A stretch of DNA of 64,000 bases. Origin: Neopestalotiopsis rosae (lineage: Eukaryota; Ascomycota; Sordariomycetes; Amphisphaeriales; Sporocadaceae). The stretch spans positions 1,798,001-1,862,000 of the forward strand of contig JALGAS010000006.1 in NCBI GenBank assembly GCA_023078685.1. The letters are read 5' to 3'. Position numbers and translations under genes: made by a program. The notes under the pieces were generated by a model. That model was given only the letters and a program-made list of their open reading frames with translations, searched no databases and was not told the origin of the DNA. This document shows positions 1-10,437 of this stretch, piece after piece; position 1 is the stretch's first letter; every line of letters begins with the position of its first letter.

Positions 1-184
1 ATCTATCATCAAAAGAACGCTTCCTTTCTTCCATCCACCCAGGTCATTCACTTACTCACGGATGGTCTTCTCTTCTTCCAGTCAGACGTCTCCAAGCACA
101 GAGTCAGTCATCTAATTCTTGTTGACCTGAACTTACTGGATCAGTTATCCAGGACCGCTCCTTTACCTTGATTACACACACACC
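1..184 (+). promoter_or_regulatory. 5' leader of the acyltransferase-3 gene
   Basis: This stretch has pyrimidine-rich patches (around 20-45 and 60-85), typical of filamentous-fungal core promoters and 5' leaders. The ATG at 185 follows CACC, a good fungal start context. The true promoter probably lies beyond the left edge. Confidence 0.45.
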
Positions 185-1615
185 ATGTATTCTTACAGTG
201 CTGTCGCACCGCGCGAGGATGAAGAATCCCTTCTTCCGGGCTCGCCTATACTTTCACAAGAACAGCATCAGCGAAGCGCAGGACGCCGCTTTTGCTCAAT
301 GCCGTCCATGGGCGAACTCGTAGCGAGGGCGCTCCTCTTCATGCGCCCAAGCTTCATGATGAGGTCGACTGCCGCGGCCGAGGGCTCGGAGAAGGTGGCA
401 GCGACGAAAAAGCACGGCACCGAGTATCTCGACGGTGTTCGCGGTGTCGCCTCGCTCATTGTCCTGATCCTGCATTGGAGTCACATTCCCTACCCTGCTG
501 TCAATGCAGGATGGGGATACCAAGGAAACACATCCATTTGGCTGCTGCCTTTTATCCGCATCATTCACTCTGGCGCCGCCATGGTTTCCGTCTTCTTCGT
601 CATCTCCGGCTTCGTTTTGTCCCACCGCTACATTCAACGAATGCACCGCCGCGAATATGATGCGCTGTTTGCGTCACTCACATCCATCACATGGCGCCGA
701 GCCATACGCCTCTTTCTCCCCGCCTTCGTCTCGAGTTTGATGGCTTTTGTATTTGCTTGTGTCGGCATCATCGTTGTACCCCACAAGGTCAATGGAGAGC
801 CATTTGAGCACAGCTTCTCCGCCTACCTCGACTTCCTCGACGCCGAATCCAACCCGTGGGACTGGACTGCCGAGTTCTTTGGCTTCTACAACCCTCAGCT
901 GTGGTCTATTGCGGTGGAATTCCGAGGCTCCATGATTGTGTTCCTCATGGTTTTGGCGCTTGCTAGAACTCGCACTAGCATCCGTATCGCGATCGAGACG
1001 TTCCTCACCATTCACTCATTCGGCCACAAGCGCTGGGATGTTGCTCTATTCATTACCGGTATGACTCTGGCCGAGCTGCAGGTTATCTTCCGCAAGCCTA
1101 CTAGCGGCTCCAGAATGAGACTCGTCAACGGCATATTGATCACGACCCTCATTATGGGCTTGTTCCTGGCGGGCTACCCCAGAGATGGCAACATCAAGAC
1201 GATTGGCTACATGTGGTCTAAGAACGTCTGGCCATACTCTGCCTACCGCCGCCGTTTCTGGATCGCCATCGGCTCGATCCTGATTGTCGGGCCCATGGCC
1301 TTTTTGCCCTCGGTGCAGGCCATCTTCCTCACCCGACCTATTCGATACCTCGGACGCATCAGTTTCGCTCTGTACCTCACCCACGGTCTCGGAAACCGAA
1401 CGGTCGGCAAGTGGCTCCTCAATGCGTGCTGGGACTACATTGGCAAGGACGGTTTCTGGCCTTACACCATCAGCTTCATTGTCTCGACGAGTCTCTATTT
1501 CCCGTTTATTTTCTGGATTTCCGACATGTTCTGGAGGGCCGTTGATGTGCCCTCGACCGACTTGGCCAAGAGACTGGAAAAGTGGTGCTCTTCGCCTGCT
1601 GAGCCTGACAGGTGA
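185..1615 (+). CDS. Acyltransferase-3 family membrane protein
   Basis: An uninterrupted 476-residue frame with ATG in context CACCATG. Residues about 80-92 carry the family signature (YLDGVRGVASL), followed by a histidine in the first hydrophobic segment and a VFFVISGFVLS segment near residue 140. About ten hydrophobic helices follow, ending in a conserved-looking FALYLTHG stretch. Members of this family (OafA/YrhL-like) are integral membrane enzymes that move acyl groups onto sugars, peptides or other small molecules. Fungal members are often single genes of unknown substrate. The first 75 residues are hydrophilic and not conserved. No neighbouring gene suggests a substrate, so the acceptor is unknown. 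The family call is safe; the reaction is inferred from the family only. Confidence 0.88.
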   Translation: MYSYSAVAPREDEESLLPGSPILSQEQHQRSAGRRFCSMPSMGELVARALLFMRPSFMMRSTAAAEGSEKVAATKKHGTEYLDGVRGVASLIVLILHWSHIPYPAVNAGWGYQGNTSIWLLPFIRIIHSGAAMVSVFFVISGFVLSHRYIQRMHRREYDALFASLTSITWRRAIRLFLPAFVSSLMAFVFACVGIIVVPHKVNGEPFEHSFSAYLDFLDAESNPWDWTAEFFGFYNPQLWSIAVEFRGSMIVFLMVLALARTRTSIRIAIETFLTIHSFGHKRWDVALFITGMTLAELQVIFRKPTSGSRMRLVNGILITTLIMGLFLAGYPRDGNIKTIGYMWSKNVWPYSAYRRRFWIAIGSILIVGPMAFLPSVQAIFLTRPIRYLGRISFALYLTHGLGNRTVGKWLLNACWDYIGKDGFWPYTISFIVSTSLYFPFIFWISDMFWRAVDVPSTDLAKRLEKWCSSPAEPDR

Positions 1616-4600
1616 TTGCTCCAAGCACGTCAATAATTTTTTAACGTGCAGTTTTGTTTCTGTGCATAGCTATGTAAAATTAGATTTACGCGGGTATTTC
1701 TCTCTGAAGAGATTGCTTCTCATGGTACAAGGATAGCGACGATAATGTGCATGGGGGTCGACATTGGTACTCTCACTCGAGATTCTCTTCTTCTTTTTCA
1801 TTTTCATGGCGTTGTAAGGCAGAAAAATACAAATGAGTTCAAATGTTCAAATGTTCAAAATCATTGTCTCCGCAACCTTTGTGTGAACCCTGCAAAATAT
1901 GGACGAGAACGGCTGCAAGCAACCCTGTTGAAGTCGTCACCAAAATGAGCTCTGACCTTTAAAACCCCTGGTGCAACTACGCACCTCACCCCACGTATTT
2001 TCATTACGCAGTGCAGCGCGCAGTATGCAGGATGCAGCGTGCGTGCAGGTTTGGCAGGATGACGGGTGGGCCTCTAGGATGCTGTGTGACCCTTTGGACA
2101 GCAGACTGTAGATTTGACAGCGACGAAATACAATACCTCCAAATTATCAGAGCGGGACTATGTCAGCATGCGTCACCGCGTGCATATGTAATACATCAAG
2201 TGTACATCCACACATAGCTGGATAGACTTCTAGCGTAACCGGCAGGCAAGACAAGCTCGGCCTAGGATCGACTTCGAAGGGAAAGTTCCGAGCGATAGTT
2301 GGACGCGTCACTCTTTTTGTGGAAGTGCCCGCATGCTCTCTCGCCCAGTGCACTATAATAGACTTTTTGCGGAAACGTAACGGCGACTCAACGCCTCTTT
2401 GCGGGATCGTGTTTCCTTTTGTCTCTTTCGCCTCTTTTCACTCAATCCATCAATGCAGCAGAAACCTAACTGTAGACAGCAACTGCCGACCCACTGCGGT
2501 TCGCTTGTAGACTCCGATCAAGTTGTGTTTCCCCTGCAGGAGAGCCACGGGGAATTTCTGCCAGGTACGAGAGTCAAAAAATTATTAAACAGACTTCACT
2601 TGTACATGAGCAAGATGAGTTACAGAGCAATAATCTTGGCATTTTATAGACTTCTGATTCTCTGACATACTCCCGCACGCCCCTCTGCTTGGCTCTTTCT
2701 GACTCGTGACAGGCTTTTTGTGATCCGTAACAAACGAGTCATCCTCCGTCGCGGGAAGAGTCAGAGCTTGGTATCATTATCGACCTCTATTTTCCCCCTT
2801 CCATGGAGCGGGCCGTCTGAATGATTTAATACTTGGGTTCTTTCGCTCCGGCAACTCTGTTCATGTCTCCCCGGAGTGGCAAAAGAAAGAACCATCCCAG
2901 CGGCTCAGGGGCGTTAGAGTTTCCTTTCGATTTCGATTTACTGAAAAGATTGGCTGCCCTTTCCGTTCGCCGAGGTGGCGTCTGTCTCGTCTCGCGGCTC
3001 TACGGTCCCTTCTTTGAAAAGCTACTAGATTTTAAACAAATGTTTTGCAAGATATCTATTTATGGGATCATTTTTGGTCTAAGATATTTCTCTTTCTTCA
3101 TCACATATCGTCTCGGGCTTTACAGTTTGAGCTTGCCGTGCCCGCCACCCCAATTGTCTGTTTTCCCCGTATCAGAAATATTTATAACCTTTTGGACGAG
3201 TCAGGCCAACGTATGATTTTCCAATTATTGTCAGAAAGTTCCATGTCAATTATTTCATGCTTGCCGCTCTCATACCGTCATTCTCTGGGTGGTCACGAGG
3301 GCAAGAAAAGCCTTTCTTGTTTGCGGGAAACCATGCTTCAGCCTTGTACCGTAAGACTAGCCAACAGGAAATAATACACCCCACGCAGCGGAGATAAGTT
3401 CTGAGCCGTCGGTGACTTTGCGTGTCTTGTTTGAGATTCTGATAGGCCTCGGCCGAAGGGCAGGATTGTCGCAAACCCGCCAGTCATACTAACACCAAAA
3501 CCGAAATGCTTATGACAACACTCACAAGTACCGGCATTCAAGCAGCATTACATCATGTAAAGCAGGCGATTGGAGACTTAATCACTAGATAGATTGTCGA
3601 CCAGACTGCGGTAGTGTTGAGGTCTAGGTGGTTTGCTTCTGCCTGAATGAAGGTTGCTGCCGTAGAGTAGAGATAGGCAAGTAGATACCACTATCTGTGG
3701 CTGACACAAGAAAGGAAACCCGGGATACTTGCGACATCTTGAATGAGAACTTGGTTATCTATCTTGTCTCAAGGGCACGCGACCATGGTAATTATTTTCA
3801 ATTATGTAGTCAAGTGAGCACGCGACCGTCATTTTCATCTCGTGATAAATGATATGGTTGCATTGAACTGGACTGACCACAAGGGAGCAAATCCGCTTAG
3901 CATTCGCTCCGCGAGATTCAAATTTCAGGAACAAAGCCAATCCAAACTTGAATAATACAGGGTAGAATCTGATGAGGCGCCTGTTACCTACGTATGATTG
4001 CGAGTACGGATGTATAGTAATGCTGCAGGGTCGATTGAGTCGCCTGAAACGACCCATTAACCAAGCCACTCGAATTTGTCAGTGGTGTGAGAAAAGCCAC
4101 AATGGCTCTCCTACAGGTGGACAACTATTGTTTTGTTATTTGGTACTGTAGGATGAATGGCTTTTTGCGCTACAGTTCCTATACTCAACGGCTAAAATAG
4201 CGTCGCATCGTCTAAGCGTAGGGAATGAGTCCGTCGTGGGGGTATTCCACACATCCATAACTCACAACACCAAGTCGGAAACGGACAGAGAGATTCTGCC
4301 CACTCTCTATTACTACACATTTGACACTTTCAAACTTGACACTTCCTGCGAGAAATGTCACCTTCACGCCCTCCGATGGCTTGACAGTGTTTTTGGCTCC
4401 TCGATCGACCTTGCGTGCTTTTCTATTGGTGCGGGGCTTGCGGATTAAATAGCGCTTATTCCTAGCCAAGTACAAACTAAATATGGCAGAAGAAACAAAG
4501 TCCGAGGCTCCTCGGAGCCAGGCGTGATTTCTAATTTTTCACTTATGAAGTATAATTCAATATCAATCAACATTCTATCTACGGATTGCGATATCACCGA

Positions 4601-4650
4601 TTAAGAAAGAAAGTATTTTTCCGAGTGTGTTGGTTCTTGTTTCCGCAAAG
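1616..4650. other. Intergenic, 3.0 kb, no supportable gene
   Basis: Only short frames without family resemblance or fungal codon bias were found on either strand (for example 2833-3216 plus and 4212-4475 minus). There is a small tandem repeat of CAAATGTT near 1835-1858. The last few hundred bases are presumably the promoter of the DJ-1/PfpI gene. No RNA gene was recognised. Confidence 0.6.
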
Positions 4651-5378
4651 ATGACGACAGATTCAAAGGCTCCACCACCGCCGCCGACCAAGTTCGGCGT
4701 CGTCCTGTTCCCGGGCTTCCAGTCGCTAGACGTGTTCGGGCCCGTCGACATTCTCAACTTCCTCTCCAAGACAAAGGAAGGGCTGCGCTTCACCATGCTG
4801 GCCGACACGCTGGAGCCCGTGTGCACGGCGCTCGAGCCGGGCGGCTTTGGCCAGTCCGTCGTGCCCACGCACACGTTTCGGGACGCCCCCGAGGATATCG
4901 AGGTGCTGCTGGTGCCGGGAGGCGTGGGCACGCGGCGGGACGAGATTATTGGCCCGTCGATCGAGTACGTTCGACGGGTGTTCCCCAAGCTGCGGTACTT
5001 TTTGACCGTCTGTACTGGTTCGGCGCTGGCGGCCAAGGCGGGAGTGCTCGATGGCAAGCGGGCCACGAGCAATAAGTTGGCATTTGAATGGGTAAGGCAG
5101 CCTCCCCGACGATGTTCCGTGATTGGGGAAGTGGTTTACACTGACGAATCGTTCAGGTCAAGTCAGTAGGCCCAAACGTCGATTGGGTGCCCAAGGCTCG
5201 GTGGGTTACGGACGGCAACGTGTGGACGTCGTCGGGTGTCTCGGCCGGTATCGACATGATGTTTGCGTTTGTTGCTGACCAGTATGGAGAAGATGTGGCA
5301 GAGGATATATCCATCCGATCCGAGTATCGTCGCAACCCAGACTCGACTGATGATCCCTTTGCAAAGGATACAAGCTAG
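4651..5378 (+). CDS. DJ-1/PfpI superfamily protein, isonitrile-hydratase-like
   Basis: Two exons, 4651-5091 and 5157-5378, joined after a Trp codon in phase 0, giving 220 residues. The ATG at 4651 is used; the upstream extension has only a GTG. The product begins with a proline-rich tail, then the glutamine-amidotransferase-like fold: VVLFPGFQSLDVFGP near residue 17-30, LLVPGG mid-protein, and the nucleophile elbow LTVCTGS. The Asp in SLDVFGP and the Cys-Thr of VCTGS match the catalytic Asp/Cys/Thr set described for bacterial isonitrile hydratase (InhA) and its relatives, which hydrate isocyanides to N-formamides. Many fungal members are uncharacterised and may act on other substrates or as glyoxalase-like proteins. 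Likely cytosolic, since no signal peptide is seen. Confidence 0.85.
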
Positions 5379-5410
5379 CTAGCTAGATAAATAGATAAAT
5401 AGATAAGCTA
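5379..5410. repeat. TAGA/TAAA microsatellite
   Basis: Directly after the stop codon of the DJ-1/PfpI gene there is a run of GCTAGCTAGATAAATAGATA-type units. This is simple repeat in the 3' UTR, with no other function seen. Confidence 0.6.
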
Positions 5411-5637
5411 GATAATGGTAGTTGTCTATTGACAATGGTATATGGTGTCCAATTTGTCAGAATGTACGTGTGACGAATGTGGGCAAGTAAGATCGATCAG
5501 AGTAATAGAACCTTTGAGTCATGAAGTTGGTGTTAGCACAAGTCATTGTATGTTGGTGGGCATTTTCATGGGATCATAACTCTGGGTGATCTGTCTACCT
5601 ACCTCACGAAGTCCGAAGAAACCAGGGCTAGATTTCA

Positions 5638-7127
5638 CTATTCTGGCGGCGGATGAAGTAGCATCTGCCTGGCAAAGTCTCTTATGGCATTGTCGCCTTC
5701 CAACATCCATTCTCCACTTGCTTTGTTCATGTAATGCGTACTATCGTAGGTTCGGTAGGCATAGACGCCCCCAGCCGCCAGGTTCATGAGGCTTGGGCGG
5801 TTGCGCGGCGACCTTGCCAGGCAGCCGCTCACCAGCGCCTTGAGGTCGTTGTCGAGCCACGGCACGGGGTCCGATTCGATCATGTCGTCCGGGTCGGGGT
5901 GCAGGTCGGTGGCAATGGTTTCGAATGCCGGGCCGCCGGGGGTCAGTGTCGTCCTCACGACTGGGTCTTGCTGCTTTCTGTGAATCCACGACTGGTCTGT
6001 AGTTATCGCGGACATCATGACCTGGGCACAAAAGATTAGTTCTCTGCGCACCTGGCTGGCAGTATCTTAAGAGGGCTTACTAATCCTATTTCCCAAACAT
6101 TCATTGCCTCCACTACAGAAGATTCCCTTCTACTTCTTGTTAGCTGCGATTCCAGGAATAAAATCCATGGTAGCGAGATTCTTACAGTGGATATTCTCTT
6201 GCTTTTCCAAAATCTATCAACTTGAGAGCTGGAAATAGATCATGTTCCTCCTCGTTGGGAGTAAAGTCGTCGATCATGACTAGAAGAATGCGATTGTTTC
6301 AGTATTGATTTGATGGATCTGAACCCGTAAAGCGAACTTACTGTTTCCGTTATGGATATCATTGTGTAAAATCTTGACTTCCGAGCCACGATCTGTTCGC
6401 CTGCGTTCGGGGACCTGACTGCCATCTCCAGGATCATCGGGCGGCCATTGTAGTCCAATGCTGGCACGTATCACTAAGACGGCCGATTAGCACGTGTTGT
6501 CAAGGTGGTGAATGTTGGATTGAGGTCAAGTCTCACGGCATAGAAAGATGCGCCATAATATCCGATTCGGCAGATGTGGGATATTGTTACTGTCGCGACA
6601 TTTATAAAGAAAGTCTTGGAGCGTGCCGTTTGGTATATACTCCATATAGCAGCTGTGTTCGTTACGATGTGGTCTGAGAGGGAACGGCACTCTGAGCGGA
6701 TCGTCGTCAATTTCTATTAATCGAGCAATGTGTCGCGCGAATTTCAATTTCTGTGAGCGAGATATCAGCACATTATCCACAGAATTGGGGGGTGTTTCGT
6801 GAGCAGGTGACGAACCCTCATGATTTTGATCTCACGCTCTGTGTCCGAGTCCAGTTGCGCCGCATAACTTGGCCCCTCGACGTAATCCTTTTCCACGAGA
6901 GCGGCCTCAAAGCCCATTTTGAATACAATCTTCTTTTCAAGCGGAGGCCCGCCAGCGGGATTGTATTTGAGTAGCCAAGTCAATCCAAAGGCGCCGCCTC
7001 CCAACAACTTCTCAAACTTGAATCGCTTCTTGCCATCGTTGTCAAAGTATGCACTGAGGAGGTTTCCATAATCATCAAGTTGAACCTGTTCCTCGGCATT
7101 GTATAGTTTAGAAAGCAACGAAGACAT
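5638..7127 (-). CDS. Divergent fungal protein kinase
   Basis: Six exons on the minus strand: 7127-6816, 6750-6537, 6473-6342, 6279-6186, 6129-6081 and 6021-5638. All junctions keep phase and give 394 residues. The kinase landmarks are in order: a glycine loop (LGGGAFG, residues 42-48), a candidate ATP-binding Lys in IVFKMG (about 70), a hinge-like region (MEYIPNGTL), a catalytic loop with HND instead of HRD (212-214, followed by IHNGN), a DFG (242-244) and a C-lobe segment NVWEIGLVMM. The family is therefore a Ser/Thr-type kinase fold with a non-RD catalytic loop, likely cytosolic. Fungal genomes hold many such orphan kinases with unknown targets. No regulatory domain is attached. The catalytic Asp, Lys and DFG are all present, so activity is plausible. 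Confidence 0.82.
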
Positions 7128-7606
7128 GTTTCTGTCAATAATCCCGGAGTAGAAACACTAAGTGAATAAGTCCTTCTCTTTTCCTCTGTCCTATTGTTCA
7201 TGATTGACCTTGATATATTTCCCTTGAGACGCTTTAATGCAATAGTCATGAGGCAGGGTTGGATGCACAAAGGCCGCAAGTATAACAATGTGCTAATTTC
7301 GAGCCATCCCACTTCCGGACGACAGACAAACAACCAGAGGACCCCATTGTATGATCTTTGGGGAGTCTTTACCGTCGCAACTAATTGAACGATAATGTCT
7401 TTGACATTTTTGCTTTTTCCAAAATATTCATTCTACTTCATATTTATGCTAAAAGATACAATGCGCCAACTACCTGTCCAGCTGACCACCATGATACGAA
7501 GGAGGGAGTAAACTATGCCACTATTGGCACGGCAAATATGGGTATCTATCTCAGACTGCCTGTGCCGAGTTGAACGCCAGACTCCCAACAATCCAAATCA
7601 AGTGAG
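7128..7606. other. Intergenic between kinase and cutinase
   Basis: 480 bases between the kinase start and the cutinase stop. No coding frame with support is seen. It holds the kinase promoter and the cutinase 3' end. Confidence 0.5.
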
Positions 7607-8414
7607 CTATTGGATCAAGCCAGTGATGAAATCACTAGCTTGTTGTACCTTGCCCGTGTAATCCAGATGGTTTTTGGTGACAATGAGCGTACCGTCGCAC
7701 ACCAAATCGCCATCATTACAGAGGATGAGAGTCTTGGCCGGGTCGACGTTGGGCACTTGATCGTCGTCTTGATCCTTTTGCGTGTCGCCAAAGGTGACGG
7801 CGGCTGCAATCTGGCCCAGGACGGCCTGGTCGTCAATGCCCTCGGTGGCGCGGTGGACCATGGCGGCGCCCTGGCTGTAGCCCGAGAGCACAATCTGCGA
7901 GTCGGGGCAGGTGGACGATATGTTGGCAATGAGGTCGGCCATGTCGGCCGCGTCTTTGGGGTTGGTGCCGCCGGGAATGAGGTTCTGGGCTAGACCTGCG
8001 GGATAGTCGACACCTTGTACAGCGATGCGGTCTGCTCCTAGTGAAGTCTGAAGCGACGAGATCAACTGGGGACCTGGTTGATCACCCTAATTTTGTCTGT
8101 TAGTGGTGGTGATGCCTTGGCGTGGTAGTAAGGACAAAGGAGTAAAGACATACAAGATTGCCGTCTTGGGTGCTGCCTCGAGCATAGACCAGTACCACAT
8201 CCTTGCATCCAGAGTCGAGGAACTCGTTTGCGGTGAGAGAGGAATCACTAGTATCATTTGCTTGGCGTTTGACTAGGTTGTCGTCGCCTCGTGCGACCAT
8301 TTCTTGGATGCTCACTCCATCAGGCACATTGTAGCTTGTCCCGGTGGTGACAATGGGAGTCGCCGAGACGTACACAGCCAGGAGTCCTGAGCCAAGAATT
8401 GTCGAGAACTTCAT
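7607..8414 (-). CDS. Secreted cutinase-family serine esterase
   Basis: Two exons, 8414-8154 and 8086-7607, joined in phase 0 to give 246 residues. The start is followed by a clear signal peptide (MKFSTILGSGLLAVYVSA), and a dibasic KR near residue 75 could be a propeptide cleavage site. The catalytic triad of cutinases is visible: Ser158 in GYSQG, Asp214 in the CNDGDLVC loop, and His227 in NHLDY. Cys residues flanking the domain (GCKDVV; STCPDS; CNDGDLVC) fit the two family disulfides. Cutinases cleave ester bonds of plant cutin and related polyesters outside the cell. A TATA-like element lies about 75 bases upstream of the ATG. No carbohydrate-binding module or GPI signal follows the catalytic domain. 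Confidence 0.93.
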
Positions 8415-8486
8415 TTTGATGGTAGTTGCACTGAATTAGGGTATTAAGAAGATGATTCGATTTGTTGAAATAGGTAGTCGCGCGCA

Positions 8487-8495
8487 AGTATATAG
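8487..8495 (-). promoter_or_regulatory. TATA-like element of the cutinase gene
   Basis: On the minus strand this reads CTATATACT and sits about 75 bases before the cutinase ATG, a usual spacing for strongly inducible fungal genes. Confidence 0.45.
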
Positions 8496-10437
8496 ACTGC
8501 AAAGACAAGCCGCACAGCGGTCTCTATAGAAATGAGAGTATAAGATCGCTCAGCGATGCTAGACCAGCAGAAGAGAAGAAGACAAGAATATTGAGCACGA
8601 AGATCGTGGTTGGTGCTTCAAACCATCGTGAACATGTATTGAGGATGTTTCTACTCTATAAGAACAGCAGCAGTGGGCCGCAGCATCAACGGTGCCGCAC
8701 ATGCGCAAAGTTACCACAGCCACTCTGAGGATTGGCAAGTTCAAACGCGCCAGAGGTTTGACTGTGCATTGGATGACACTATATATGGACCCCTTCAGGC
8801 TCTGTACTTCCCGTTTGGATTGGTTCGCCGTACTTGGGGTCCATGTACGGAAGTTTCCTATGACTTCCCTGAGTGGATCACACGGGAGAGAGCGCTTGCC
8901 AAATACCGTTGACAGGACAGGATATTCAGAAACGGAGACAAGTCGTGTGTCAAGGGGTCAATATTGCGGCTCTTATTTAGAGTTGCCAGTCAATTCTTAC
9001 CCCCCGCTGCATCGGCAGGGTCTCTAGGTGCAGTTTGGTTTCGATGTCCCTGATCGTAGCAGGGATCAAGGGCCCCTCAGCGCTACATGCGGAAAACTGC
9101 GAGCGCCAACAGGGTGCAGCCATGGAAGGTTGAGAAGCTTGTTCAATGCAAGATTTGCCAATTCTCCGAAAGAGCTGTGCCCATAATCCAATCAGCCTTC
9201 AGAAGTCAGATTTCCATGGCCGTTATTGCATGCGGAACTAGAAATTCCCATTGTTCTCTGTGGCCCGGAGGCGATCAAATGGGGAATGTGGAAAAGACGA
9301 AGTCCCCAAGAAGGTCATGAATATATATACCTTTTCGAGGACCGTCAGAACCTTTAGGCTCAAGGGCACCCAATTATAGATATCGATCCTATATCGGACG
9401 ACAGTTCTACTCTCAGAACCCTTCTTCAGCTTGTGATTATGTAAAAGCTGCAATCCCAGACATCGTCTTGTCATGAATACCCCCTGAATCCTACCTCTGT
9501 AAACTTCAGCAGAATTGCATGCGCTCTTCTATTGCACGCAAGTGGTAAGCCTGCGAATGTCGCTTTCTCGGTCGATTCCTGCCAGGCATGTATGCCGGAA
9601 AGTTGATAAGTGACATGTAAGGTACCACGAAGTGGCCGGGAGCGCCAATTGCAAGTATTACCGCACCATTTATACAACACTGTTCATCCGCGCAGTCGAC
9701 GGGGTATTACACGCTAGCTGCAGCAATCTCGGCGTCGCAACTTTCGTTCCTCTTTCGATCACATTGCAACTCCCAATTCAGCCTCTTGGGTGCCTCAATT
9801 CTTGTTATAGGCGTCACCTGGGCCTGGAAGTGAGACGCTCTCGCAAGGCACTTTATCAGCACACGCTTGATGTGAACAGCTGATCCATAATGCTCGGATG
9901 AAGGTTGAAAGAGAGACGAGAAAGAATGATGACAAGAAGTTGACATCATCTGGTTGACTGAGGCCGTCGAAGTAGAAGGAGGCTGTTAACAGCTGGGAAT
10001 ATTTTCATGTGACCAAGGTAATCTGTAGTATGTATGTATGCATGTATGAATCTACTTGCACTGCATGCCCGCAGTTGACTTAAGCTTCAACTGTCAGTTC
10101 ATCTGAGCTTGGATTGACGTCAAGGTCCGCTCATTCTAGTGGCCAGATGCGACGGTCTCAGACCACCTTTAGCTGTTGCTAGTGGTGCGGTGGCCGCTAA
10201 CGAACATAGCTCAGGGGGTTTTCATAGCGCATTAGCTTCCTGCAGGGCGCAAACAGATAACAAGTATGCTTTTCAGCTGCACCTAAGCTTTATCGCTCTG
10301 GTTGACGCTTCATCTGATCTACATTGCGCGACTCACACGACCGACATAATTTCGGCGCAGGCCTCCAGCCAATTCGCATATTCACCGCCCACGATTTGCA
10401 CGTACAATGCTCTGTGGAGGGCGCGTCATTTGCGACA
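8496..10437. other. Intergenic, 1.9 kb, divergent promoter region
   Basis: Between the cutinase (minus) and the TAPT1-like gene (plus). Only short frames without recognisable content are present. A TATG-type microsatellite lies near 10029-10048. An open extension of the TAPT1-like frame upstream of 10438 begins only with a TTG and was not used. Confidence 0.5.

Noticed and set aside
10324..10437. N-terminal extension of the TAPT1-like protein
   Set aside because: The extension begins with TTG; the first ATG is at 10438.
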